A stretch of 64,000 bases of DNA from contig NZ_BOOH01000023.1 of assembly GCF_016863135.1 (NCBI RefSeq), positions 248,001 through 312,000 on the forward strand, written 5' to 3'. Source of the stretch: Planobispora longispora (GTDB lineage Bacteria > Actinomycetota > Actinomycetes > Streptosporangiales > Streptosporangiaceae). Below are positions 34,334 through 41,941 of this stretch, piece after piece; within the stretch, counting starts at the first letter, position 1; each line of letters begins with the position of its first letter. The notes under the pieces were generated by a model, which was not told the DNA's origin, searched no databases, and saw only the letters and a list, made by a program, of their open reading frames with translations. The position numbers and the translations under genes were made by a program.

Positions 34334-34948
34334 GTGAACCAGGTGCTCGATCTCGTCGGGATCTTCGTCTTCGCGCTCTCCGGCGCGCTCGTCGGCGTCC
34401 GCAGGAGACTGGACGCGGTCGGCATGGCCGTCCTGGCCGCGGTGACCGCGCTGGGCGGCGGGATCCTGCGGGATCTGATCCTCAACGTGCCGCCCGCGGC
34501 CTTCTCCAGCGTCGGCTACGTCGTCACTCCCCTGGCCGCCGCGGCCATCGTTTTCTTCTGGCACCCACAGGTGGAGCGGGTGATGCCCGTGGTGAACGTG
34601 TTCGACGCGGCCGGTCTGGGCCTGTTCTGCGCGGTCGGCACCGAGAAGGCGATGGACTACGGCCTGAGCCCGCTGCACGCGGCCCTGCTGGGGGTGACCA
34701 CGGCGGTCGGCGGCGGCGTGCTGCGCGACATCCTGGCCGGGCAGACTCCCACGCTGCTGTACGACCGCCAGCTCTACGCGGTGCCCGCCATGCTCGGCTC
34801 CGGGGTGATGGCCGTGCTCTACGTGATGGACCTGCACGGCTGGCCCGCCACCCTGGCGGCGGCCGTCCTGGCCTTCGGGCTGCGGATCGCGGCGGTGCGC
34901 TTCCGGTTCCAGGCGCCCCTCGCCCGCGGCGTCACGGCCGAAGAGTGA
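34334..34948 (+). CDS. TRIC-type (UPF0126/YadS) membrane protein
   Basis: A 204-residue protein with seven membrane helices and two internal repeats, each with the glycine motif and GGGxLRD: ALGGGILRDLILN (repeat 1) and AVGGGVLRDILAG (repeat 2). These are the hallmark of the trimeric intracellular cation channel / UPF0126 family, which forms potassium-permeable pores; prokaryotic members are also called YadS. GTG at 34334. A monocistronic gene converging on the MocR gene. Confidence 0.92.
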   Translation: MNQVLDLVGIFVFALSGALVGVRRRLDAVGMAVLAAVTALGGGILRDLILNVPPAAFSSVGYVVTPLAAAAIVFFWHPQVERVMPVVNVFDAAGLGLFCAVGTEKAMDYGLSPLHAALLGVTTAVGGGVLRDILAGQTPTLLYDRQLYAVPAMLGSGVMAVLYVMDLHGWPATLAAAVLAFGLRIAAVRFRFQAPLARGVTAEE

Positions 34949-35050
34949 CCACGCCCCGGCACACCCCGACCGTGCCGCGGCAGCCCCGACCGCCCTCCGG
35001 TCGCACCCCGACCGCCCTGCGGCCGCGCCCCGGGTCCGCCCCCGCTCCGG

Positions 35051-36484
35051 TCACAGCGCCGGGGTGAGCGGCTCGGCCGGGCGCGCGCCGTACGAGCCTC
35101 TCGTCCTGGCCTCGGCGATGCGCTCCACGGCCTCCTCGACGACCTGGGGCGGCTGGGTGAACGGCAGGCGCAGGCGGCTCTCCAGCGTGCCGTCCACGCC
35201 GAACCAGGTGCCCGGCGCGAGCCGTACCCCGTGGCAGGCCGCCGCGTCGGCCAGCGGGCCCGCGGCGGGCCCGTCGAGCCGGACCCAGAGCGACCCGCCG
35301 CCCTGCGGGACCGTGAAGGACCACTCGGGGACCCGCTCCCGCAACGCGGCGACCAGGGCCTGCCGCGACGCGCCCAGGGAGCGCCGCCGCTCGGCCCTGG
35401 TCTCCTCGATCCGCTCGAACAGGCGGGTCACGACCAGCTGCTCGAACAGCGGGCTGGCGATGTCCACGGCCGCGCGGAGCACGGCCAGGCGGCGGACCGT
35501 GGCCGCGGTGGCGCGGATCCAGCCGATGCGCAGGCCGCCCCACCACAGCTTGGAGGCCGACCCGACGCTGATCACCCGGTTGTCGGTGTCGAACGCGCCC
35601 AGCGGCGCGGTCCGGGGCACCTCGTCGATCGCCAGCTCGCACCACGTCTCGTCCACCACCAGCGTGGTGTCGTTCCTGCGGGCCGCGCCGACCAGCCCGG
35701 CCCGCGCGGCGTCGTCCATCAGGTGCCCGGTCGGGTTCTGGAAGTCGGGGATCACGTAGGTCAGGCGGGGAGCCGACTGGCGCATCGCGCTGGCGAACAG
35801 GTCCAGGTCCCAGCCCTCCTCGGGGATGCCGACCGGGACGATCCTGGCCCCGCGCATCCTGGCCAGGTCGATCGCGTGCGGGTACGTCGGCGACTCGATC
35901 ATCATAGCGTCGCCCGGCGCGAGCACCATCATGATCACCAGGTGGATCGCCTGCTGCGCGCCCGTGGTGACGAGGATCTGCTCGGGCAGGGTGGCCAGGC
36001 CCCGGGCGGTGTAGCGGGCCGCGATCGCCTCGCGCAGCGGCCCGATGCCGACCGGATCGTAGCCCATGCCGAGCCCGTAGCGCGGGTAGTGCTCGCTCGC
36101 GTAGGCGATCGCCTCCGGGAGCCCGGCGGTGGCGTGCGGCGCGGCGCAGTGCAGCGGGAGCAGGCCGTCGTCGCCCGCCGCGATCCACGGGTTCTCGGTG
36201 CCGAGCGCGCCGGGATCGGGCAGCGCGGTCCAGCTCCCCGCGCCCTGCCGGCTCTCCAGGTAGCCCTGCTCGCGGAGACGGTCGTAGGCGGCGGTCACGG
36301 TGGTGCGGCTGACGCCCAGGGCGTCGGCGAGGTGGCGCTCGGCCGGCACGCGCACCCGGACGGGGAGCCGCCCGTCGAGGATCAGCGACCGCACGGCCCC
36401 GGCCAGCGCCCGGTAGTAGGGCCGCGCGCCGGGGTCGATCGCGACGAGCCTGGCCAGCTGGTGTCCGCTCAGATACCGGTCCAT
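35051..36484 (-). CDS. MocR-type GntR/aminotransferase regulator
   Basis: A 477-residue fusion. The N-terminal GntR winged helix (about 20-90) includes PAERHLADALGVSRTTVTAA, a linker follows, then a class I aminotransferase-like effector domain with TGAQQAIHLV, VIPDFQNPTGHLMD and the PLP lysine in SVGSASKLWWGGLRIG. MocR proteins sense PLP with a ligand and usually control a divergent gene, here yczE 76 bp away. A palindrome in the gap is the likely operator. The start is ATG 36484. Confidence 0.93.
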   Translation of the reverse strand: MDRYLSGHQLARLVAIDPGARPYYRALAGAVRSLILDGRLPVRVRVPAERHLADALGVSRTTVTAAYDRLREQGYLESRQGAGSWTALPDPGALGTENPWIAAGDDGLLPLHCAAPHATAGLPEAIAYASEHYPRYGLGMGYDPVGIGPLREAIAARYTARGLATLPEQILVTTGAQQAIHLVIMMVLAPGDAMMIESPTYPHAIDLARMRGARIVPVGIPEEGWDLDLFASAMRQSAPRLTYVIPDFQNPTGHLMDDAARAGLVGAARRNDTTLVVDETWCELAIDEVPRTAPLGAFDTDNRVISVGSASKLWWGGLRIGWIRATAATVRRLAVLRAAVDIASPLFEQLVVTRLFERIEETRAERRRSLGASRQALVAALRERVPEWSFTVPQGGGSLWVRLDGPAAGPLADAAACHGVRLAPGTWFGVDGTLESRLRLPFTQPPQVVEEAVERIAEARTRGSYGARPAEPLTPAL

Positions 36485-36494
36485 ACAGCACAGC

Positions 36495-36526
36495 ATAAGG
36501 CCATTTATGTTGATTGGACCTTTTAT
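36495..36526. promoter_or_regulatory. Candidate MocR operator between mocR and yczE
   Basis: ATAAGGCCA (36495-36503) and TTGGACCTTTTAT (36514-36526) are imperfect inverted half-sites around an AT-rich spacer in a 75-bp divergent gap. They occupy the position expected to block both promoters. Confidence 0.4.
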
Positions 36527-36559
36527 CCCTGCCGGGCAGCCGCGACGATTGACCGTGTT

Positions 36560-37204
36560 ATGAGCGAACTCTCCCTTTCCACCCGCACCTCCCTCCCCAA
36601 CCGTCTCGTCCGGCTCTACGCGGGCCTGATGCTCTACGGCGCCGGCATCGGCCTGCAGATCGAGTCCCACCTCGGCAACGACCCCTGGGACGTGTTCCAC
36701 CAGGGCCTGTCGGTCCGCTTCGGCCTGTCGATCGGAACCTGGATCATCATCGTGGGCGCCGCCGCGATGCTGCTGTGGATCCCCCTGCGCCAGAAGCCCG
36801 GCATCGGCACCCTCAGCAACGTCGTCTTCCTCGGCCTGTTCGCCGACGCGACCATATGGCTGGCCCCCACGCCGGACTCGCTCGCCGTCCGGTGGGCTTA
36901 CCTGCTCTTCGCCGTCGTGGCCATCGCCGCGGCGACGGCGCTGTACATCGGCGCGGGCCTGGGCCCCGGCCCCCGCGACGGCATCATGACCGGCCTGGTC
37001 CGGCTGGGCCTGTCGATCCGCCTGGCCCGGACCCTCATCGAGGTGACCGTGCTGGCGGCCGGCTGGCTGCTCGGCGGCACCGTGGGCGTGGGCACCCTGG
37101 TCTTCGCCGTCGCCATCGGGCCGCTCACCCAGTTCTTCATGCCGCGGCTGCGGTTCTCCGGCGCGCAGGCTCAGGAGCAGACTCAGGAGCAGGCCCGGGA
37201 GTAG
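36560..37204 (+). CDS. yczE: YczE/YyaS/YitT-family membrane protein
   Basis: A 214-residue protein with five to six membrane helices. The opening RLYAGLMLYGAGIGLQIESH followed by LGNDPWDVFHQGLS and later GAGLGPGPRDGIMTGL are the two internal YczE repeats. In Bacillus, YczE is an integral membrane protein needed for antibiotic production; its activity is unknown. The start at ATG 36560 lies 75 bp from the divergent MocR regulator, the usual arrangement. The C-terminal QAQEQTQEQARE tail is another short repeat. Confidence 0.9.
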   Translation: MSELSLSTRTSLPNRLVRLYAGLMLYGAGIGLQIESHLGNDPWDVFHQGLSVRFGLSIGTWIIIVGAAAMLLWIPLRQKPGIGTLSNVVFLGLFADATIWLAPTPDSLAVRWAYLLFAVVAIAAATALYIGAGLGPGPRDGIMTGLVRLGLSIRLARTLIEVTVLAAGWLLGGTVGVGTLVFAVAIGPLTQFFMPRLRFSGAQAQEQTQEQARE

Positions 37205-37323
37205 CCCCGCGACCGGCCGGGCGGAGCGGGGCGGGCGCATCCGGTCCACCGTACCCGGCCGGCAAGCAGACAACCTCCGGCCGGAGGACTGACGGCGGGC
37301 CCCCCGGGTATTAGCGTCGGATC

Positions 37324-39084
37324 ATGCGGATCGAGGACTACGCCCTCATTGGCGACATGCAGTCGGCGGCCCTGGTCGGCCGGGACGGTTCCATCGACTG
37401 GCTCTGCCTGCCCAGATTCGACTCCCCCTCGTGCTTCGGGGCGCTCCTCGGCGACGAGGACCACGGGCAGTGGTGGCTCGGTCCGGCCGAGGGTGGGCGA
37501 CGCCCCTCCGACCGGCGGCGTTACCGGGGTGACACCCTGGTGCTGGAGAACGAGTGGGACACCTCCGGCGGCACCGTCCGGGTCATCGACTTCATGCCGC
37601 CCCGGCAGACGAATCCCGACCTGGTCAGGATCGTCGAGGGGGTGTCGGGCACGGTGGACATGTCCACCGAGATCCACATCCGTTTCGACTACGGCCGGAC
37701 CGTTCCCTGGGTGCGGCGCACCGGCGACCTGCTGCACGCCGTCGGCGGCCCCGACTCGGTCTGGCTGCACTCCCCCGTGCCGCTGCACAGCGTCGGGTTC
37801 TCGCACGAGGGCTCCTTCCGGATCTCGGAGGGCGAGCGCGTGGCGTTCACCTTCACCTGGCACCCGTCCCACGAGGATCGCCCCATCGAGATCGACCCCT
37901 TCGAGCAGCTGACCGAGACCGAGGCCCTGTGGCTGGAGTGGGTCGAGCAGTGCTGCTACAAGGGCCCGTGGCGGGACGCCGTGGTCCGCTCCCTCATCAC
38001 GCTCAAGGCCCTCACCTACTCCCCCACCGGCGGCATCGTCGCCGCCCCCACCACCTCCCTGCCCGAGGACCTGGGCGGGGTCCGCAACTGGGACTACCGC
38101 TTCTGCTGGCTTCGCGACGCCACCATGACCCTGGACGCCCTGATCGGCGCCGGATACCTGCAGGAGGCCCGCGACTGGCGGGCGTGGCTGCTGCGCGCCA
38201 TCGCCGGCCGGGCCGAGGACCTGCAGATCATGTACGGCGTCGCCGGGGAGCGCCGCCTGCCGGAGCTGGAGATCGGCTGGCTGCCCGGCTACGAGGACTC
38301 CCGGCCGGTCCGGATCGGCAACGGCGCGGTCAACCAGCTCCAGCTCGACGTCTACGGCGAGGTGATGGGCTCGCTGTATCTGGCGCGCACCTCCGGCATG
38401 GAGGCGGACGACCGCGCCTGGACCATCCAGCGGCAGCTGATCGACTACGTCGAGGCCCACTGGGACGAGCCCGACGAGGGCCTGTGGGAGGTGCGCGGCC
38501 CCCGCCGCCACTTCACGCACTCCAAGATGATGTGCTGGGTCGCCATGGACCGCGCGATCAAGTACGTGGAGGTCCTCGGCCACAAGGGCGAGGCGGAGCG
38601 GTGGCGGGAGGTCCGCGACCGGATCCACGCCGAGGTCTGCGAGAAGGCCTACGACCCGGTGCGCAACACCTTCACGCAGTCGTACGGCTCCCAGGAGCTG
38701 GACGCCGCCCTGCTGCTCATCCCGATCGTCGGTTTCCTCCCCCCGGACGACCCGCGGGTGATCGGGACCGTCGAGGCGGTCGAGCGCGAGCTGCTGGCGG
38801 ACGGGTTCGTGCTGCGCTACCCGGTGGCCAGGGACAACGACGTGGACGGCCTGCCGGGCGGCGAGGGCGCGTTCATCGCGTGCAGCTTCTGGCTCGCCGA
38901 GGCCCGGGCGATGATCGGCCGCCGGGACGAGGCGGTCGAGCTGTTCGAGCGCCTGCTGGCCCTGCGCAACGACGTCGGCCTGCTCGCCGAGGAGTACGAC
39001 CCGCGCTACGACCGCCTGGTCGGCAACTTCCCGCAGGCGTTCAGCCACGTCCCGCTGATCCACACCGCCCGCGCGCTCGGCTGA
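37324..39084 (+). CDS. Glycoside hydrolase family 15 (trehalase/glucoamylase-like)
   Basis: A 586-residue protein with an N-terminal beta-sandwich (IEDYALIGDMQSAALVGRDG-type start) and a C-terminal alpha/alpha-barrel. The barrel has NWDYRFCWLRDATMTLDAL, the general acid region EGLWEVRGPRRHFTHSKMMC and LLAEEYDP near the end, where the second catalytic Glu lies. The length and the early SIDWLCLPRFDSPS block fit the cytosolic actinobacterial GH15 enzymes, several of which are trehalases in mycobacteria. It hydrolyses alpha-glucosidic bonds. There is no signal peptide. A single gene. Confidence 0.93.
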   Translation: MRIEDYALIGDMQSAALVGRDGSIDWLCLPRFDSPSCFGALLGDEDHGQWWLGPAEGGRRPSDRRRYRGDTLVLENEWDTSGGTVRVIDFMPPRQTNPDLVRIVEGVSGTVDMSTEIHIRFDYGRTVPWVRRTGDLLHAVGGPDSVWLHSPVPLHSVGFSHEGSFRISEGERVAFTFTWHPSHEDRPIEIDPFEQLTETEALWLEWVEQCCYKGPWRDAVVRSLITLKALTYSPTGGIVAAPTTSLPEDLGGVRNWDYRFCWLRDATMTLDALIGAGYLQEARDWRAWLLRAIAGRAEDLQIMYGVAGERRLPELEIGWLPGYEDSRPVRIGNGAVNQLQLDVYGEVMGSLYLARTSGMEADDRAWTIQRQLIDYVEAHWDEPDEGLWEVRGPRRHFTHSKMMCWVAMDRAIKYVEVLGHKGEAERWREVRDRIHAEVCEKAYDPVRNTFTQSYGSQELDAALLLIPIVGFLPPDDPRVIGTVEAVERELLADGFVLRYPVARDNDVDGLPGGEGAFIACSFWLAEARAMIGRRDEAVELFERLLALRNDVGLLAEEYDPRYDRLVGNFPQAFSHVPLIHTARALG

Positions 39085-39309
39085 GCCCGTCCGTGAGGCG
39101 AACCCGTCCGGGACGGGCGGCGGCGTGTCACCGGGCGCCGATCACGGAGTACACCCTCACCGGGACCGGGTGACCGCTCCGGGGGCCCGGAAGGCCCTTT
39201 CACCGGGTGCCGGGAGGATCTCAGAAAAATCTTGGAACTGACTGTAACAATCCCCCGGGATCGCCTCTCTTATCTGACGACCGACACGATGAGGGGAACG
39301 GGAACCACG

Positions 39310-39567
39310 ATGAGCGGCGACTTCTACGTCACGACCACCGACTACTACGACACCGACGGCGACGGCGGCACCGACGTCCAGCTCATCGACACCGACGGCG
39401 ACTACGTGGCCGACGAGGAGCGCTACGACACCGACGGCGACGGCGTGACCGACGTGGTCTACCTCGACCACAACGGCGACGGCTACACCGACGAGGTGCG
39501 CGTCGACCTCAACGGCGACGGCGTCTCCGACTACACCGAGTACCAGGGCCCGTTCCCGACCGCCTGA
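39310..39567 (+). CDS. Small cytosolic DxDGDG repeat (calcium-binding-like) protein
   Basis: Eighty-five residues made almost wholly of five acidic DTDGDG/DHNGDG/DLNGDG loops, for example YYDTDGDGGTDVQLIDTDGD. They resemble thrombospondin-type-3 or EF-hand-like Ca2+ loops. There is no signal peptide and no other domain, so this would be an intracellular calcium-binding protein. The start at ATG 39310 lies 12 nt after GAGGGGAACGGG; ATG 39289 and an upstream TTG are alternatives. It precedes the GrpE-domain protein by 90 bp on the same strand, perhaps cotranscribed. Confidence 0.7.
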   Translation: MSGDFYVTTTDYYDTDGDGGTDVQLIDTDGDYVADEERYDTDGDGVTDVVYLDHNGDGYTDEVRVDLNGDGVSDYTEYQGPFPTA

Positions 39568-39656
39568 CCACACCATCCGGCATGAGCCCGTGCGACCCCC
39601 GGCCAGGGGAGAACCCGGATCCGGGCCGCACGGGCCGCCGACGAGGAAGGCCACCG

Positions 39657-40886
39657 ATGAGAGACCGACGCGCGCTCCTTTCCCTGCTGCTCCTGGGCTG
39701 CCTGGCACTGGCCGGGTGCGGCCAGGCGGCGGGGCTGGGCGGAGACGCCGCGGCTCCGGGCGGGGAGGCGGCCAGCACCGCTCCGCCGTCGGCGTCCGCC
39801 GGGAAGGGCCAGGGCGGCCAGGACGACGTGCAGCGCCTGCGGCCCAAGGAGCAGAACCGGCCCGGCGCGGCGAAGACGCCGGGCGGGGCCGGATCGGCCG
39901 GAGCCTCGGGGGGATCGGGCACGGACGACGAGGCCGGCGGGCAGGACGAGTCCGGCGCGGGGGGCGCGCCGGGTCCGTTCGGGCCCGTCACCCTGGCGCT
40001 CGCGCTGGCGGCGGGGGCTCTCGCCCTGATCGCCGCGGGAGTGCTGCTGTGGTTGCGCAACCGCAGGGCCGCGTCCGCTCCCGCCGAGCGGCGGGACGGA
40101 TCCGGCGTCGCGGGAGCGCCCGGCCCGGTGGCTCCGTTCCCCTCCGCGTCGCCGGCCGCGCCGGCAGGTCCGGTCACCGGGCCCGTGACGGGGCCGGTCA
40201 CGTACCGGGGACCGGAGGAGGCGACCGCGCAGGTGCGCGCCGTGCCGGCCGGACCGGCGGCGCCGCCCGCGCCCGCCGCACCGTCAGGACCGTCAGGACC
40301 CGTCGCGCCGCCGCCCGCGGAGGCCGCGCCGGCCGGGCCGTTCCCGGCGCCGGCCGCGCCGTCCGGATCACCCGCGACGCCTGCGGAGTCGCCCGCCGCC
40401 CCTTCGGAGCAGACCGGGACGCCCGTGTCGGGCCCGATGGAGGACGCCCTGGCCGAGGTGGCCGGGAGCGGGATCAGCCAGGCGCTCACCCAGCAGGTGG
40501 AGCGTCTTTTCGCCGGTGGGGGCCCCGGCCGGGAGGCTCTGATCGAGGCGTGCATCGGCTACCGGGACCAGATCGCCGAACGGCATCCCCGGCTGGCCGC
40601 CACGCTGCTGGAGGGACTGAACCGGGCGGGGGTGCGGGAGATCGTCGCCGACGGGCAGCGCTTCGACCCGCGCCTGCACGAGGCGTTCGGCACCGAGCCG
40701 ACCGACCGGCCGGAGCTGCACGACGTCGTCGCGGAGACCATCAAGCAGGGGTACGCCGACGGCGACCAGGTGATCCGCGTGCCGCAGGTCGCCGTCTACC
40801 GGTACGGGGCGGGAACCCCCGAGCGGCCGGAGAGCCACGGGCCGTCCGGAGGCGACGAGCCGTCCGGGACGGAGGACGCGCGATGA
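39657..40886 (+). CDS. Membrane-anchored GrpE-domain protein (lipobox plus TM)
   Basis: A 409-residue protein. A lipoprotein signal with lipobox L18-A19-G20-C21 starts it. A flexible exported stretch follows (22-108), then a TM helix (110-134, LALALAAGALALIAAG), an Ala/Pro linker (135-255, with GPVT repeats) and a C-terminal domain. Residues 320-384, GVREIVADGQRFDPRLHEAF... and TIKQGYADGDQVIRVPQVAV, match the beta-wing head of GrpE, the Hsp70 nucleotide-exchange factor. Topology places this head in the cytosol at the membrane. The long GrpE coiled coil is missing. It ends 32 bp from the convergent ECF sigma gene. Confidence 0.82.
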   Translation: MRDRRALLSLLLLGCLALAGCGQAAGLGGDAAAPGGEAASTAPPSASAGKGQGGQDDVQRLRPKEQNRPGAAKTPGGAGSAGASGGSGTDDEAGGQDESGAGGAPGPFGPVTLALALAAGALALIAAGVLLWLRNRRAASAPAERRDGSGVAGAPGPVAPFPSASPAAPAGPVTGPVTGPVTYRGPEEATAQVRAVPAGPAAPPAPAAPSGPSGPVAPPPAEAAPAGPFPAPAAPSGSPATPAESPAAPSEQTGTPVSGPMEDALAEVAGSGISQALTQQVERLFAGGGPGREALIEACIGYRDQIAERHPRLAATLLEGLNRAGVREIVADGQRFDPRLHEAFGTEPTDRPELHDVVAETIKQGYADGDQVIRVPQVAVYRYGAGTPERPESHGPSGGDEPSGTEDAR

Positions 40887-40918
40887 ACGTCTCCGCCCGG
40901 AGCGCGGCCCGCGGCTCC

Positions 40919-41476
40919 TCAGGCGAGGCCGGGCTCCGCGAGCTCGCTCTGGAGCTTCTTCCTCGCGCGGTGGATCCAGACCTTCACCGTGTTGAGCGGC
41001 ACCCCGATCGAGGCCGCCACCTGTTCGTAGGTCAGGCCGCCCGCCCACAGCAGGAGCGCCTCCCGGTGGGAGCCGGGCAGGGTGGACATGGCCCGGCGCA
41101 GGTCGGTCAGCTCGGCGACGGTGTCCTCGAAGGGGTCGGTGACCACCGAGTCCTCCGCCAGCTCGTCGAAGATCCCGCCCGCCGGGGAGCGGCGCCGTAT
41201 CACCGCCAGGGCGGCGTTGCGCGCGATGGCCAGGACCCACGCCCGGAAGGGGGCCTTGCCCTCGAAGGTGGCCAGCCCCTTCCAGGCCGCGAGCTGGGTG
41301 TCCTGCAGCGCGTCGAGCGCGTCCGCCCGGTTCTCGGTCAGGTGGTAGCAGACGCCGAAGGCCGGGCGCTGCGCCGTGGCCCACAGCGTGGCGAAGGCGT
41401 TCTCGTCACCCGCCCTCGCTGCGACGACGAGCAGGCTCTCGTCGTCAACGGCACCGCTCAGGGACCCACTCGTCAT
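40919..41476 (-). CDS. ECF-type RNA polymerase sigma factor
   Basis: A 185-residue sigma-70 family factor. Region 2 spans about 20-90 with ALDALQDTQLAAWKGLATFE and FRAWVLAIARNAAL. Region 4 spans about 125-178 with LTYEQVAASIGVPLNTVKVW and IHRARKKLQ. No anti-sigma factor is adjacent. It is divergent from the acidic-protein/dynamin operon (79-bp gap) and convergent with the GrpE-domain gene, so it is the obvious candidate regulator of this block. Its target promoter could not be identified. Confidence 0.92.
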   Translation of the reverse strand: MTSGSLSGAVDDESLLVVAARAGDENAFATLWATAQRPAFGVCYHLTENRADALDALQDTQLAAWKGLATFEGKAPFRAWVLAIARNAALAVIRRRSPAGGIFDELAEDSVVTDPFEDTVAELTDLRRAMSTLPGSHREALLLWAGGLTYEQVAASIGVPLNTVKVWIHRARKKLQSELAEPGLA

Positions 41477-41554
41477 CGGTCGCCATCCTCCCGAGGTGGA
41501 AAATCAGCCAATGACATCACGCCGCACGTTTCGCCCGGTATGAGGTAGTCACCC

Positions 41555-41941
41555 ATGATATTGGACCGTAACAATACAGAGTTCGACCCGGCCGGGGGAG
41601 AGGCAGACGACCTGGCTGAGCTGCACCGACTTCTTTTCGACACGGTGCCCGCACCGACCGAGGAGGAGAGCGCGGAGATGCTGGCGGAGACGTTCTCCGC
41701 GGACGACGCCGACCTCTCCCTGCTGCCCGACTCCGGTGTCTTCTCCGACGCCGGCGCGGACGCCGCAGCCGCCGACGAGCCCGGCCCGTTCGACGCGGAC
41801 GGCCCCTTCGGCGCCGAGGACCACTGGGACGCCCTGGGCTCCGGCTCCGGCGACGCGGACGGCGCCGACCACGGTGAGGACTTCCACGCGCAGGACGACT
41901 CCTACGACGCCTGGGACCCGCTCTTCGGCGGTGACGTGTGA
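41555..41941 (+). CDS. Small highly acidic protein leading the dynamin operon
   Basis: A 128-residue protein, very rich in Asp/Glu with almost no Lys, and no signal peptide. An N-terminal helix-like segment (EADDLAELHRLLFD) is followed by disordered acidic repeats. It is not recognised. It occupies the place of the small first gene (iniB) in mycobacterial iniBAC dynamin operons, but I see no reliable sequence match. ATG at 41555 has GAGG 9 nt upstream; its stop overlaps the GTG of the first dynamin (GTGA), indicating coupled translation and a likely shared function. Confidence 0.7.
   Translation: MILDRNNTEFDPAGGEADDLAELHRLLFDTVPAPTEEESAEMLAETFSADDADLSLLPDSGVFSDAGADAAAADEPGPFDADGPFGAEDHWDALGSGSGDADGADHGEDFHAQDDSYDAWDPLFGGDV

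Noticed and set aside
41555-41941. A true IniB homologue
   Set aside because: Only the gene position agrees; no sequence motif of IniB could be matched by eye.
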